64,000 nucleotides of DNA, taken from Talinum fruticosum. Lineage: Eukaryota; Streptophyta; Magnoliopsida; Caryophyllales; Talinaceae. The notes beneath the pieces were generated by a model that ran no database searches, was not told the DNA's origin, and saw only the letters and a list, made by a program, of their open reading frames with translations. Positions 23,990 to 34,619 of the stretch are shown piece by piece. Location: the NCBI GenBank assembly GCA_021018815.1, contig JAITYX010000045.1, positions 1,612,001 to 1,676,000 on the forward strand, written 5' to 3'. Both the position numbers and the translations under genes were made by a program. The number at the start of each line of letters is the position of its first letter. Position 1 is the first letter of the stretch.

Positions 23990-25186
23990 AATTAGACTTT
24001 TCTTCCAAAGTAAAAATATATTTGGTTAAATCAACTTTGGAGAATTTGAGGAAGTATTCAATTACCTCCCGAGGATTTGTTTCCTCACTGTCCGAGTGAT
24101 TTGAGTCACTCTATTTCAGCTTCCGAGTCAGAGAGTGCCATCGGACATTTTGAGTCATCTAAGTCCTCATCATCTTCCGATGAGTCTTCATCACTCCATG
24201 TGGCCACCATAGCCTTTTTCTTCTTTCAGTCCCTCTTTCTCTTGGGACAGTCCTTGACTATGTGTTCCTTGTCTGCCAGATTCAAAACAGCCAGAGTTCT
24301 TAGTCAAAGATAACTTTGAAGGGGAAGAGTGCTTATCTTTTCTATCCTTCTTGTCTTTCTTATAGAACTCTTCTCTGGGCTTCTTATCCCATCTCTAATA
24401 CTTCATCATTCTCTTGAAGCCTCTAGCGATGAGTGCCATAGGATCCTCTTCGAGTCCGATGAACTCGGATTTGCTTCTCTGGTTTCGAGGCTTTAAGTGC
24501 AATGTTCTTTTTGGTGTTGACCTTTGCGTCATCCTCTTCTAGATGGATCTCGTGGGTGAGTAGCTTCCTAATGAGTTCGTCTAGCTTGAGTTGGGACAGG
24601 CTCCGAGCCTCTTCAATGGCCGTCACCTTGGGACCCCATCTTCTCTTAGGTAGGCTTCTAAGTATCTTTCCGCACATTTCCTCGTTGAAAATCTTTCTAC
24701 CCAGAGATTTGAGATTATTGGTAATCTCAATGAAGCGGATGAACATCCGAGTGATGTTCTTTCTAGCTCCATCATGAACAGCTCATACTTGTGAAGATAT
24801 TGGCTTATCTTCGCTTGTCCGACCTGGCTTGTGCCTTCATAAGTGTTGACTAGTGTGTCCTACACTTCTTTGGTTGTGTCACGAGACACTCGGTTGAACT
24901 CTTCCGAGCTGATGACGCACATCGGAATGTTCATCACCTTGAAGTTCTTTCGAACTTCTCTGCTTCATCAGCAGTGAACTCGGCCTTTGTCTTGGGCACG
25001 AGTCTTGTTTCTTCTGTCTTCATGGGAATGTAGTTGCCTACTTGTATGATGTTCCAGACATCCTCATCATGATCCATCAGGAAACACTCCATGATCTTCT
25101 TCCGAGTGCACGAAGTTAGATCCTTTGAACTTTGGTGGTCTGCTGGAAGATCTTTCTTCATCGAACTCTCCATTATTTTGAGCCAT
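23990..25186 (-). pseudogene. Copia gag (UBN2-type) with decayed zinc knuckle, broken
   Basis: The ATG at 25186 (MAQNNGEFDEE) is the likely start, 46 bp after the primer-binding site. After a frameshift, 25173-24934 holds the N-terminal gag motif block (ECFLMDHDEDVWNII). 24746-24423 holds the UBN2-like core (GKILRSLPKRRWGPKVTAIE). Around 24290-24230 a CCHC knuckle has decayed (the second Cys is Ser and further positions are lost). Gag packages the element RNA into virus-like particles. Several stops make it inactive. Confidence 0.75.
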
Positions 25187-25231
25187 TTGATCTTTAAACC
25201 TTTGGATGGTTAGATCCTTTCTGAAAGGCTA

Positions 25232-25243
25232 GGCTCGATACCA
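25232..25243 (-). other. Primer-binding site of the copia element
   Basis: Minus-strand TGGTATCGAGCC starts 2 bases after the LTR end at 25246. It is near-complementary to initiator tRNA-Met, as usual for plant copia elements. Confidence 0.75.
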
Positions 25244-25245
25244 AT

Positions 25246-26738
25246 TGAAGGTTTGCTCTTAGAGAGACTAAGTCACCCTAGAGGGGGTGAATAGGGTGAT
25301 AGGGAAATTTAAACAAGTAATGGAAGAATAAAACTAGAGATGACTCTATGGAGAGTCCGAGTCTAGATTGGAGTCGGAAAAGTGCTAACTCGAAAGTTAC
25401 GTGGAAACCCTCCTGAGGCAGAAAACCACAGTCCGTGCTAATCCAAGCACCAAGTCAAATCCACTATTTTGAATCCACAAAATACAGTAGAAAGACTCAA
25501 CTAGAATTACTCCCTTAGACAATTCCTTATAAGGTTTTCCTAGACTCAAAACTTACCTTATCTAATCTAGTACTTCCTAACCGAGGTAACCTTTATAGTT
25601 AGGGACAAGCTGAGCTGAGTTAACCCTTACAGCTCAATCAAGGGACCTTGCTCGAGAAAGTAAGAATGAGTGTTTGTAAACTGATTACAAGACCTTACAA
25701 CTCAGAAAGATATTAAGTACGAGTTGGAGTTGTAAGTAGAAGATTGAGTATGGATACAATGACTTTTTCTTAAGTGTGTGTATTGACAGTTGGTTCAACA
25801 ATCTTCAAGTCTTGAGAGTTGACTTCTATTTATAGATAACCAAGCAGATTAGCCGTTGTCACTATCTTCTGACTGGAAGTCCTTTGTGACCGTTGCAATG
25901 GATTTTCCGAGTCACTCGGAAAATATCCGTTGAGGTGTGAACGTTGGGCAACGGCTCTTGACTTCTTTGGAAGTCCTAATCCACTGGTGGTGTCCGAAAA
26001 GTAGGGTGGAAACCACCGTTGAGCTTAGCGTTGCGGACTTCTAGTTTTGGAAACAGACAACCACGACACGAGTGTCCGGGCCTTGGTCGAGAGGTGGAAA
26101 AAGCCTTGTCTGTCTGGTGAATTGACGTTTTGAAGCCGGTTACTTTTGTAATTCAAAAACTATGATAACCTAGTTTGAATAACCTACAAAAGTAAATCAA
26201 TTTGGTTCTCAAAGTATAAAATACTTTGGTCCAAGATTAGACACGAGATAATAATTTTAAATAAGATAATTAAGTGCATAATTATCTTAGTCGGAAAGAA
26301 ATGAAATTTTACGAGTCTAATATCCATTATACTCAAATTCCATCTGAGTCGAGTCTAGAAGCAAAGCAAGTCGGATAAATAACATCGAGTAGAAAGACTT
26401 GATCTACACTGCCAATGTTCAAACCAAACATGCTGACTTAGAAAGTTGAATTAACACAATAATTCAATCAAACTTAGATCATGAAGTCGGAACTGAGTTT
26501 ATGCATAATAGAACAATGGTTTGAACATGCAATATATCCGAGTGTTGTCTGAGTGACTCAGAACTGTGTGTGAAATGATAAGCAAGAATATGCTTTCGAG
26601 TCGAGTCGAGTATCAAGTGAGAATATATACGATAGATTCCGTAATACTCGAAAAGATGTTATATCACTTAGAAAAGCTTTTAAAGCGAGATATAATGACT
26701 TTTAATTAAAACCTTGTGAGAGATGAAGTCTTATACCT
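25246..26738 (-). repeat. Right (5') LTR of the copia element, truncated
   Basis: It starts TGAAGGTTTGCTC, matches the left LTR without the nested insert, and stops matching after GTCTTATAC at 26738. About 78 bp of the expected outer end, including GGGTCTTCA, are missing. Pararetroviral sequence follows directly. Confidence 0.85.
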
Positions 26739-27552
26739 CTATACCTCATATATCAATAGAAGAAGTTCCGAACGATCAATTCTTACAAACCTTATCTCAA
26801 GTTACCGTCCAAAAAGTGTATTCTATAGTCAAATTAGTTGTTGGTGATTTCTCTATAAATGTAGTTGCTCTAACTGATAGTAGAGCATATCAAAATTGCA
26901 TTAGAGGAGGAATTGTTCCAACCAAATATTGTGAAAGGACTAAAGAAACCTCTGCAGCGTAAATGGAGAACCTTTAAACATTAGATATAAATTAAATAAA
27001 GGATACATCCAAAACAATGACTGTTGTTTTAAAAATGTATTTTTAATCGTTGACAATATTACCAATGATCTCATTCTTGGTACTCCTTTCCTCACTCAAA
27101 TACATCCTTTTTATGTTAATGAATTAGGAGTGCACACTAATAATATGGGTAAATAAATTTCTTTTAAATTCTTATCATCTGCTAAGCAAAGAGATGTCTA
27201 TCTTTTATAAACATCCTCTATGTTTTGACAAATTAATAGTTTACAATATAAGCAAACTACAATTACCCATTTACAAGAAGAGATTTCTTATCTTGGGATC
27301 GAAGAACAGTTGTAAAATTCTTCAATTCAGAAAAAAATTCTTGATCTATAACAAATCATAAAGAAACAGATATGTTTCGATGTTCCTAATGCTTTCTAGG
27401 AAAGAAAAAGGCACATAATTTTCTTACCTTACATAAAAGATTTTGATGAAAGAAATATTCTTACAAGGACCTTCAAAGTCTCATTGGAGTTGTGCAGCAT
27501 TCTATGTTAATAATGTTGTAGAAAAGGAATGTGGAGTTCCCAGACTAGTTAT
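26739..27552 (+). pseudogene. Pararetroviral aspartic protease and RT start, broken (second viral segment)
   Basis: The plus-strand frame 26723-26962 contains an aspartic-protease-like active-site block in which the catalytic triplet appears altered (DS-R where a DSG/DTG is expected). Degenerate sequence to 27130 resembles the second half of the protease fold. 27400-27552 resembles the beginning of a caulimovirid reverse transcriptase, with internal losses. It is cut at 27552 by a gypsy LTR. It continues the same strand and order as the segment ending at 14404. Confidence 0.65.
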
Positions 27553-28183
27553 TGTAATGCCCCCAATACGTAAACACATAAATAAGTAATTAACAGCGTA
27601 AGACTTGCAAATTGGGAGACGTTACCGCCGTTTTCATAATGAAAACAAGGCAACTTGAGCAAATTAATTATTCAAACAATTTATGTAGCAATCCAATCCA
27701 ATTTTCTTCATAGAAAGCGAAAATTTCGAAACGCCGAGGGTCAGCTGGAGAGGAATCATGAGCCAAGAGACCAAGGAATGGACTAACATGTATAGGGTCA
27801 AGACGAACAGTTGAACATCACTTCTCCTAACCAGCTTTACCTTTTTCTTCCTCTTTAAACTTTAGGTGTGATTGTGAATAGTCGGTCATGCGCTCGAGCA
27901 CCTAAAAATTTTAAAACATAAAACAATAGACCTGTGAGCTAGAAGCTTAGTACGTTACCGTTATAAAATAAAATTATAATTTAAGTGCTCTTAAATCATG
28001 TATATCTTAAATCATTTTTCTTGAATAAACAGTTTGCAAACTTGTCAATTGCCGATTTGCTTTGCTAATTTAGCCAAACTTAGGACTCGTACTGTGAAAC
28101 AATCAATCATGGGATCCGACTCCTAGGTTCATTGAACCATAAGGCACTCGGCTGTGAACAATTGAACGATTAAACGGTTAAAC

Positions 28184-28405
28184 GATTAACGATTCTGTGA
28201 AAAATTGAACAATTAACGATTCTGTGCACAATTGAACAATTAACGATTCTGTTCACAATTGAACAATTAACGATTCCGTGAACAATTGAACGATTTACGA
28301 TTCTGTGCACAATTGAACAATTAACGATTCTGTTCACAATTGAACAATTAACGATTCTGTGCACAATTGAACGATTAACGATTCTGTTCACAATTGAACA
28401 ATTAA
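28184..28405. repeat. 27-bp tandem repeat, about 8 copies
   Basis: The unit is AACGATTCTGTKCACAATTG plus AACAATT, repeated head to tail with few substitutions (TGTGCA/TGTTCA alternate). The open minus-strand frame across it (a nine-residue period) is an artefact of the 27-bp period. Confidence 0.9.
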
Positions 28406-28460
28406 CGGTTCAATACTCCGCTAGCAGGCACCGTTGTTCGAGGCATCCCCGGATCAACCA

Positions 28461-28512
28461 TTTACGATTACGATTACGATTACGATTATGATTGCGATTA
28501 CGATTACGATCA
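28461..28512. repeat. ACGATT hexamer repeat
   Basis: ACGATT repeats head to tail with small variants (ATGATT, GCGATT). It lies in the outer gypsy LTR. Confidence 0.75.
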
Positions 28513-29072
28513 CATTCATTTGTGGATCGTCATAGCGATTAGTGGGTCCTTTGCATGGCCAAATCACTGGGTTTTCGTAAGGTACAAGCAATAAACGTAC
28601 CTTAATTCGTGGAAATATTTCTTCTGATCCCTTTGAAGTTGCTGACTCGGATGAACGACGTGGATGCCTTAACAAAATAAAGTGTTTCATTAATAGGTTC
28701 AATACTCTTAGTAATCAAATTTATTATCGTTATTATTGTCATCGGTATTGTTATTACTATTGTTATCACTTACATTATTTCCTTTTTGTAACTTCCCATG
28801 ACTAGATGAATTTATGAAGGCAAAATCACTTTGTAGATTGCTAAATCAGTTGGTTAAATTTTATAGGTTGAAGTTTTAAAATAACATTCATAACTTATAC
28901 CAACCCCTCTTGACATGCAATATGTAACGCCCCAACAATAATTATCCATAAAACTAATTCATGACATAACTCAATCGGACTTAAGAAATATTTGACAGCG
29001 GAAGTTAATATAAGCTGGGGCATTACCGCCGTCTCTTATAGTCGAAACAAGGCCTATACCTAAATATACCAC

Positions 29073-29077
<5 letters not shown>

Positions 29078-29156
<79 letters not shown>
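29078..29156. repeat. (AT)n microsatellite, about 79 bp
   Basis: An uninterrupted TA/AT run inside the inner LTR. Confidence 0.95.
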
Positions 29157-29157
<1 letters not shown>

Positions 29158-29634
29158 TTACGCAAATCGTCGCAAGGTTTATACATTACATACTTAACTT
29201 AGATAGTACAAAAGTCCGTCCGTTTGCTCACATATAATCCAAAATACATTAACACCAAAATACAACATGCAAGTCACTGCCCGATACCAGCATTTTAGGA
29301 TTCTGATTCCTCTATTCCCTTCTCCTCATGCAGTTCCTGTTTAAATATTGGTTGCTTCTCTTTCCCTAAAAGAGTTTAAAACATAAAACATAAAACATAA
29401 AACATAAAATGAGCGGTTGGCTCAATACGTTACCCTTGCACTGTAAAATAATTTCAAAGAGCCAGTGAACAAGCGCGCGATTTTAAATTCATTCAAAACT
29501 CAAATATTTTAGCAAAATGCACAGTTTGTGTTTCCTGTAAACTTCTCAATTTCGTTTTCAACTTCTTAAATGTTTCAGTTTACGGCCATCACTAGGACCC
29601 CAATTTACATGCATTTGCAGCCATGGCTTCGGTT

Positions 29635-29732
29635 AAACGATTCGGTTAAAGTTCCCGTTTATCGGGAAGGCCCAATACGTGGCCTCGATTAAACAATTCG
29701 ATTGAAGTTCCCGATTATCGAGAAGGGCCCAA
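29635..29732. repeat. About 52-bp duplicated block
   Basis: Two diverged copies of a block containing TTCCCGWTTATCGRGAAG followed by GGCCCAATACG. Each copy contains a short palindrome CCCG-TTTAT-CGGG. Confidence 0.7.
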
Positions 29733-29765
29733 TACGATTAATTCTGCTAGCAGACATTTATGAAC

Positions 29766-29824
29766 GATTAACGATTAACGATTAACGATTAACGATTAAC
29801 GATTACGATTAACGGTTAACGATT
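29766..29824. repeat. ACGATTA heptamer repeat
   Basis: AACGATT repeats about eight times with a 7-bp period, then degenerates. It is not the Arabidopsis-type telomere repeat (TTTAGGG). Confidence 0.85.
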
Positions 29825-32148
29825 ACTTGGGTCCTAAAGAATTGTAGGCCGAAATAAAAACAAACACAGTAACATTTTACAAAACAATTAAAATTTAACT
29901 ATCTTGGAAGGGTACAAGCAATAACGTACCTCGGCCGATCGTTTGCTCTTAATTTCTATTTTCTTTGCTTCTCTGAATAGTCTTTCCTATTGAATTTCTG
30001 TTTTCAAACAGAAATTTAATATTTGCATTAATAAAGTTATTAGCCTTTTTTGTACTTATGTACTTTACATTTTGACCAATTCAATTGTCTAAACAACTAA
30101 CAGGTTTAAAACTCCAATTTCCTTCTTAAATCAATTCTCTCCAAAAGTGTTACACTTTTAATTATATATACCTCCTAACCACTGACTCATTTATCATCTT
30201 CCAAATTACAAATTTCAACTTCACAAAAACCACTTCCAATTTCAATAAAACCTCCAGATAAGTTTTCATCCATTTTTTTTCAAAGATTAATTCACTTCCC
30301 TAGCACAGTCCTATAACTTAAATAATTTTCACGCACCTAATCAGTCCATTCATGCTTGTATAGAAAATCTAGCAAGCATATTCACAATTATAAATATCCC
30401 AAATTTATCTTCAATACCAATTTAGCACATAACAAACCCAAAAATCAAATTTCACATATATCCCCATATTTCACTACTCTCCAAAGTTCATCCAATTCCA
30501 CCAAAACCAAGCAATTCATTCATAATCATATAAAAATCAAACAAGCACATTTATAATTATAAAGAAACCCCCAATTAATTTCCAATTTCATATGAACACA
30601 TAATAATCCCTAAATCCAATTTCATTTTCTCACACAATTCCTTCAATTCCACCATAACCAATTCACAATTCACATATACTTGCCTAATTATTCAATAACA
30701 ACATAAATTCGTGATTAAATTTGCTTAGAAATTAAAGATTGGAAATATACCTCAAATTGGGTTAGAGGTGAAATTGGATGGTGGTGGCGGTGGTGGAGAC
30801 CCGGCGGCTCAGACAACGGCGTGCTGTGTTGGTTAGCGGCGTCAGGCGCCTGCAGAAGCTAGGGGACGGCGACGACAGCCAGTCCGACGGCGGCAGAGAC
30901 GGCAGGGCCTATCCTGCCTTGCTTGACGCGAACAGAGAGAAAAAAAGGGAAGGAAAAGGCGATGGCTACAGCAGAGGAAGGGGAAGGGTGGCAGCAGGGG
31001 AAGGGGAAGGGTGGTAGCAGCCAAACGCCGGCGACTGGGTCAGACGGGGCAGGCGAAGCCCGGCCGGCGGTGGCAGCAAATGGCGGCGGCAGCAAATGGC
31101 AGCGGCAGCAAATGGCGGCAGTGAGGGGATGGGAAGGAGGAGAAGTGAGGGAGATGGAAGATGAAGTTTGTAAGCTTGTTTTATAATCCTTCTTCACTGA
31201 TATACATCTGCACGAGACTTCCAGCAACTTCCCCTTTTCTTTTCTTTTTTTTTTTGTCTAAAAATTCCTTAATATCTTCATCTCTTTTTATTATTAATTT
31301 TACTATATGATTAAATATTTCATCACACATTTGTCTATTTTCATTTGCTTATACATATTCTATAACTTTCTCTCTTTTTCTTTTTCATTTTTTTATTTAC
31401 TTATTATTTAATTACAAATAAACTATGTTTCGAGACATAATTTTACATTATTCGAACTGTGAATTTATAAAATTTATCCATTATTATTTGCGATTATTAA
31501 ATTTCTTCGCACATTTTATTTCGGTTTCATATTCTACACGACTCACAGCTCTTAAACAATATTTAATACGATAAAATGTAAATTTAAAATAATTAATTAC
31601 GATTAAGTTTCGGGGTGTTACACAATATGATCATAAGGTTCACTTGATCGTTTCTGCATAAAACACTTACTGTGTTAATTGGTCCCTTCCTAAATTAAGT
31701 CTCTTACTCGCCTAATTGTTTTATCCTCCAACGTTGTGTAATTCTTCACTTGGATACCTAACCCAATTCTTATAAATCGCCTACGTTAACTTATTTTCTT
31801 GAATTCTCAACCTCATTTATTTTCTTTAATTTACTTCAATAATCCAAATCATTTCTTTCCTTCAACCCTCAAAATGACTCATTTTCTTTAATCTTCCCAA
31901 AATTACTTATTGTCTTCAACTTCTTCAAATCATTCAACTTAACTATTCTCCTTAATTCACAATTTTAATCCATATCCTCATAGCACAACATGCATGCCTA
32001 TTTTTTTTCTTAGATCCTCACATAATATTGTACTCTTTTAAAGTTTCATTTTAATTTTTTACATGCATGCCCATTTTAGTTAATCTCTTCCTCCAAAATT
32101 TTCTAATAAACTTGAATTATCATGAAAACCAAATTTCTTTTGCTTTGG

Positions 32149-32363
32149 AAGCCACCACGGACCTCCCTACGGCTAGTGGAGGTCAATGGTCGGCTCTAAA
32201 GGTCATCAAGGGCCTTCCCATGGTCAGTGGGGACTTCTGGTTGCCACCACGGGTTACCCCACTGCTTGTGGGAGCACTCGTGGTGGGTGTTTTGGGTTAA
32301 TTAACTCGCTGCTGGCCACCACGGCTTGCCCTACAGGCTGTGGGGGCACCCGTGGTGGGTGGC
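32149..32363. repeat. Diverged inverted-repeat (hairpin) units in the outer LTR
   Basis: Two adjacent units each begin GCCACCACGG and end CGTGGTGGG. The halves pair well: CCACCACGGGTTACCCCAC pairs with GTGGGAGCACTCGTGGTGG, and the second unit near 32315-32361 pairs similarly. A third, weaker unit precedes them at 32149. Confidence 0.7.
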
Positions 32364-33308
32364 AGAATCTTCCAAACTCCACTTTCTCATGCTCTACGTA
32401 TTTTGTCTTTGGGAGATATCTATGAAAGGTTTATCTTATAAATTTTCCATCATTGTAAGTATGAGATTAGCTCACTAAAACCCATTAAAAGCTCATGCAA
32501 GATAATTACTTCTTATACTCATATTTGGGCAACTCAAGTTAACGTTTCCAATCAACAATCCCCAAAAGCATAATACTGGCTAAGTAATCTGATTTTACAC
32601 AATAATCCCTTGCATGCAACATCCAACTAAATTTTTTTCTAAAAATGAGAGGAAATGATTAGTTGAAGGTTGAGGTTTTTTACCCAAAACCCACAAGAAA
32701 AATGAGGGTTTTTATGGTGGAAGGGGTGGCTGATTGGAGTTCCGGTGACCAGTGTTGGTTGGCGGCGCTGGGAAGCGGCGACCGGCGGTGATGTTGGCTG
32801 GCTGGTGGCAGGTGCAGCAGCAGGTGGCAGGTGCAACAGCAGCAGGCAGCAGTAGCACAGCAGCAGGTGCAGCAGAGAAAACACCGTGGTGGCAGGCGGC
32901 AGGTGGCTCCGGTGACGGCGGCCGACGCTGCTGGCGGCGGTGGTCGGCAGGCAGCTGGGCTGGCAGTAGAGAGGGGTTGAGTCAGGGAGATGGGTTCCTT
33001 TGAGAAAGAGAACAAATGATGAAGGTTGGGTTTTTGAGGTTTTTGGGGCTTAAATAGCCAAAATCAAAGCCTAAAAATTTCTTTCTCCTCCATCAGAATT
33101 CCATCCTCCTCTTTTATTTTATTTTATTTTTATTTTTATTTTTTTCATTTGCTTGGTTATTGGGCCCTCTACTCTTTACAAGCCCAAATAACCTAATATC
33201 TAAGCCCAAGTTAAAAGAATGTCGGTTTTAGAAATTCCCGACTTGAATAATTATTTGCAAACTTTAGGCATATGAATTATTGTTATTATGATTCTAATAA
33301 TGTCTTCC

Positions 33309-33310
<2 letters not shown>

Positions 33311-33368
<58 letters not shown>
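33311..33368. repeat. (TTA)n microsatellite
   Basis: About 19 TTA units followed by TCA variants lie in the outer gypsy LTR. Confidence 0.9.
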
Positions 33369-33575
33369 CATCATCATAAAGCATAATTTATTTATTTATA
33401 TATTTTTGGTTATACGTCGTTATTATCATTCGAGTCCTGCAACAAATAATATGGTTATTTGCACAAGTACATAATATACATGATAATGAGGAATGAAAGT
33501 GTGAATTGAAGTGCACGCGCTCATTAACATGTATTAATCTTTGTTAATGTATTGGATTAAGGTCGGGGCATTACA

Positions 33576-33640
33576 CCCCAAGACCAATAAAATTCGATTT
33601 TTATTCCAAATTCCGAAATCTGTAGTAACTTCTTTTTTGT
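33576..33640 (+). pseudogene. Short third segment of the pararetroviral reverse transcriptase
   Basis: Just right of the gypsy LTR, the plus strand encodes IRFLFQIPKS in one frame. This resembles the continuation of the RT block cut at 27552. It is too short to be sure, and the similarity ends near 33640. Confidence 0.35.
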
Positions 33641-34090
33641 TTTTGATCCCCTTTGATTATAGGCAACAGTTTCTGGTTGCTTCAAGGTGTTTATGATACG
33701 GGCAGCACCTGAAAGTGTCTTGCTCAAAGTTTCTCAAAGTCTAATTCTCTTTGAATGTTGCTGACTTGACAAGCATATTAATCTTGATAAGATGAGACCT
33801 GTCAAATATAATCAATCAGCACCTTTTAGAAGCTGGTTGTAAAGTTCAACTGAAAGTTTCTTATATGAGAGCCGTTGAAAAGATGGAACAATTGCATTGC
33901 AGGGACTAGTATAATCAGTGGTATATAGAATCATGTCACTGTGGATAGAATACTGGAATTTCTGATATATTTCTGCAGCATACATTGGGTATTATTTTTG
34001 TGTAGTTGTCACCTACAGTTCTTTAATATTGATGGCACAACTATTCATAAATGAGCATACACCATTCAGTGTCTATGTCTATGAAACCTT
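33641..34090. other. Unassigned spacer
   Basis: No gene, repeat boundary or domain recognised. A splice-acceptor-like TTTGATTATAGGC at about 33653 stands alone. Confidence 0.35.
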
Positions 34091-34093
34091 GGA

Positions 34094-34165
34094 TGCCTAT
34101 TAGCTCAATTGGTAGAGCATTTGTGTTATTACACAAAGATGTGGGTTCAAATCCCACATAGGCTG
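34094..34165 (+). tRNA. tRNA-like sequence, probably pseudogene or SINE head
   Basis: Box A TAGCTCAATTGG (34101-34112) and box B GGTTCAAATCC (34144-34154) are present. The D stem GCTC/GAGC, T stem GTGGG/CCCAC with a TTCAAAT loop, and six acceptor pairs form. The first acceptor pair is T-T. The anticodon arm is wrong: TTTGTGT pairs with ACACAAA in a 7-bp stem with a 4-nt loop, and no normal 5-bp stem with a 7-nt loop forms. No anticodon can therefore be read. The 5' half resembles plant tRNA-Ile (GGCCTATTAGCTCAG). Pol III transcription is possible; decoding is unlikely. Confidence 0.45.
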
Positions 34166-34196
34166 AAAACAAAACTAGACACATGCATAAAAGTTG

Positions 34197-34605
34197 ACTG
34201 AACAAGTGCAGTTGCTAGCAAGTTTAGTCTAGGATAGAACAAGTGTCATTGCTGGCAAGACATGTGTGTAAAAGTTGAAGGAAGTTTATTTTTGAGCAGC
34301 CAGGGCTACGGACACGCTTCAAAATGAAGTTAGAAGGTTATACCATAGAGGAAAGAGTAGTAAAAGCTAGAGTTCCAATTTCAGCATAATGAGTTCCTAA
34401 TTTTCAGCAGAATTTTTTATTTTTGAGACATTTTTTCCATTTATTGGTATGTAATACTTGAGGTAGTTTTTAGTTATATTTTACATATCTTATGATGGAT
34501 ATGCCCTCCAATTGATTGAATAAGTAGAGTTGTTAGCAAGTTCAGTCTAGGATAGAACAAGTGTCGTTGCTAGTGAGACATGTGCGTAAAAGTTGAAGGA
34601 AGACA
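34197..34605. repeat. Diverged ~85-bp direct repeat (two copies)
   Basis: About 34197-34286 and 34513-34605 share TAGTCTAGGATAGAACAAGT followed by GTCRTTGCTRG and GACATGTG, then GTAAAAGTTGAAGGAAG. The first copy starts about 30 bp after the tRNA-like sequence. This could be part of a tRNA-derived SINE or two ends of an unclassified element. Confidence 0.6.
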
Positions 34606-34619
34606 TGATTCCCATAAGC

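Larger units (their letters stand above)
14405..26738 (-). mobile_element. Ty1/copia retrotransposon (Sirevirus-like), minus strand, defective, with nested LTR
   Basis: Two LTRs bracket minus-strand copia coding relics. The left LTR (14405-18816) is expanded by a nested gypsy solo LTR. The right LTR (25246-26738) is truncated by about 80 bp. Inside are a primer-binding site (25232-25243), gag, protease, a partial integrase fused to RT, RNase H, then about 3 kb of non-pol sequence before the polypurine tract at 18817. The pol motifs (DADYAG, RKSTSG, CDNQSAISI, TKHIEV) are copia. The extra 3' region and the wording of the RNase H block suggest the Sire/Maximus lineage; that is inference. It sits inside the endogenous pararetrovirus, whose frames flank it. 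Confidence 0.85.
28923..31622 (-). mobile_element. Ty3/gypsy solo LTR nested in the outer LTR
   Basis: It starts TGTAACGCCCC and ends CGGGGTGTTACA. It is flanked by a perfect 5-bp duplication CAATA (28918-28922 and 31623-31627). No coding domain is present, so it is a 2.7 kb solo LTR. A minus-strand TATAAAA near 31180 gives its orientation. It has the same general layout as its host LTR (GCATTACCGCCGTC-type motif after the start, AACGATT repeats, GC-rich block), so both belong to related families. Confidence 0.9.
27553..33575 (-). mobile_element. Ty3/gypsy LTR (solo), interrupted by a second LTR
   Basis: The ends TGTAATGCCCC (27553) and GGGGCATTACA (33575) are perfect 11-bp inverted termini. 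Removing the inner LTR leaves about 3.3 kb with no gag or pol. Pararetroviral-type sequence lies on both sides. No 5-bp target duplication is seen (GTTAT left, CCCCA right), so a small deletion at one edge is likely. A TATA-like CTATTTAAG on the minus strand near 33045 gives the orientation. Confidence 0.75.

Noticed and set aside
28170..28405. Possible CRISPR-like array or repeat protein
   Set aside because: The 27-bp units are contiguous with no spacers, in a plant LTR; the peptide period simply equals the nucleotide period.
29766..29824. Interstitial telomere repeat
   Set aside because: The heptamer is AACGATT, not TTTAGGG or its complement CCCTAAA.
30770..31190. GC-rich open frames on both strands, looking like short exons
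   Set aside because: They are low complexity, lie inside a solo LTR with a clear target duplication, and no frame resembles a known domain.
32639..33015. Ala/Cys/Pro-rich open frames on both strands
   Set aside because: They arise from the GCAGCAGGTGC-type low-complexity block in the outer LTR and have no recognisable domain.
34094..34165. A functional tRNA gene
   Set aside because: The anticodon arm cannot form a 5-bp stem with a 7-nt loop and the first acceptor pair is T-T, so it is listed as tRNA-like only.
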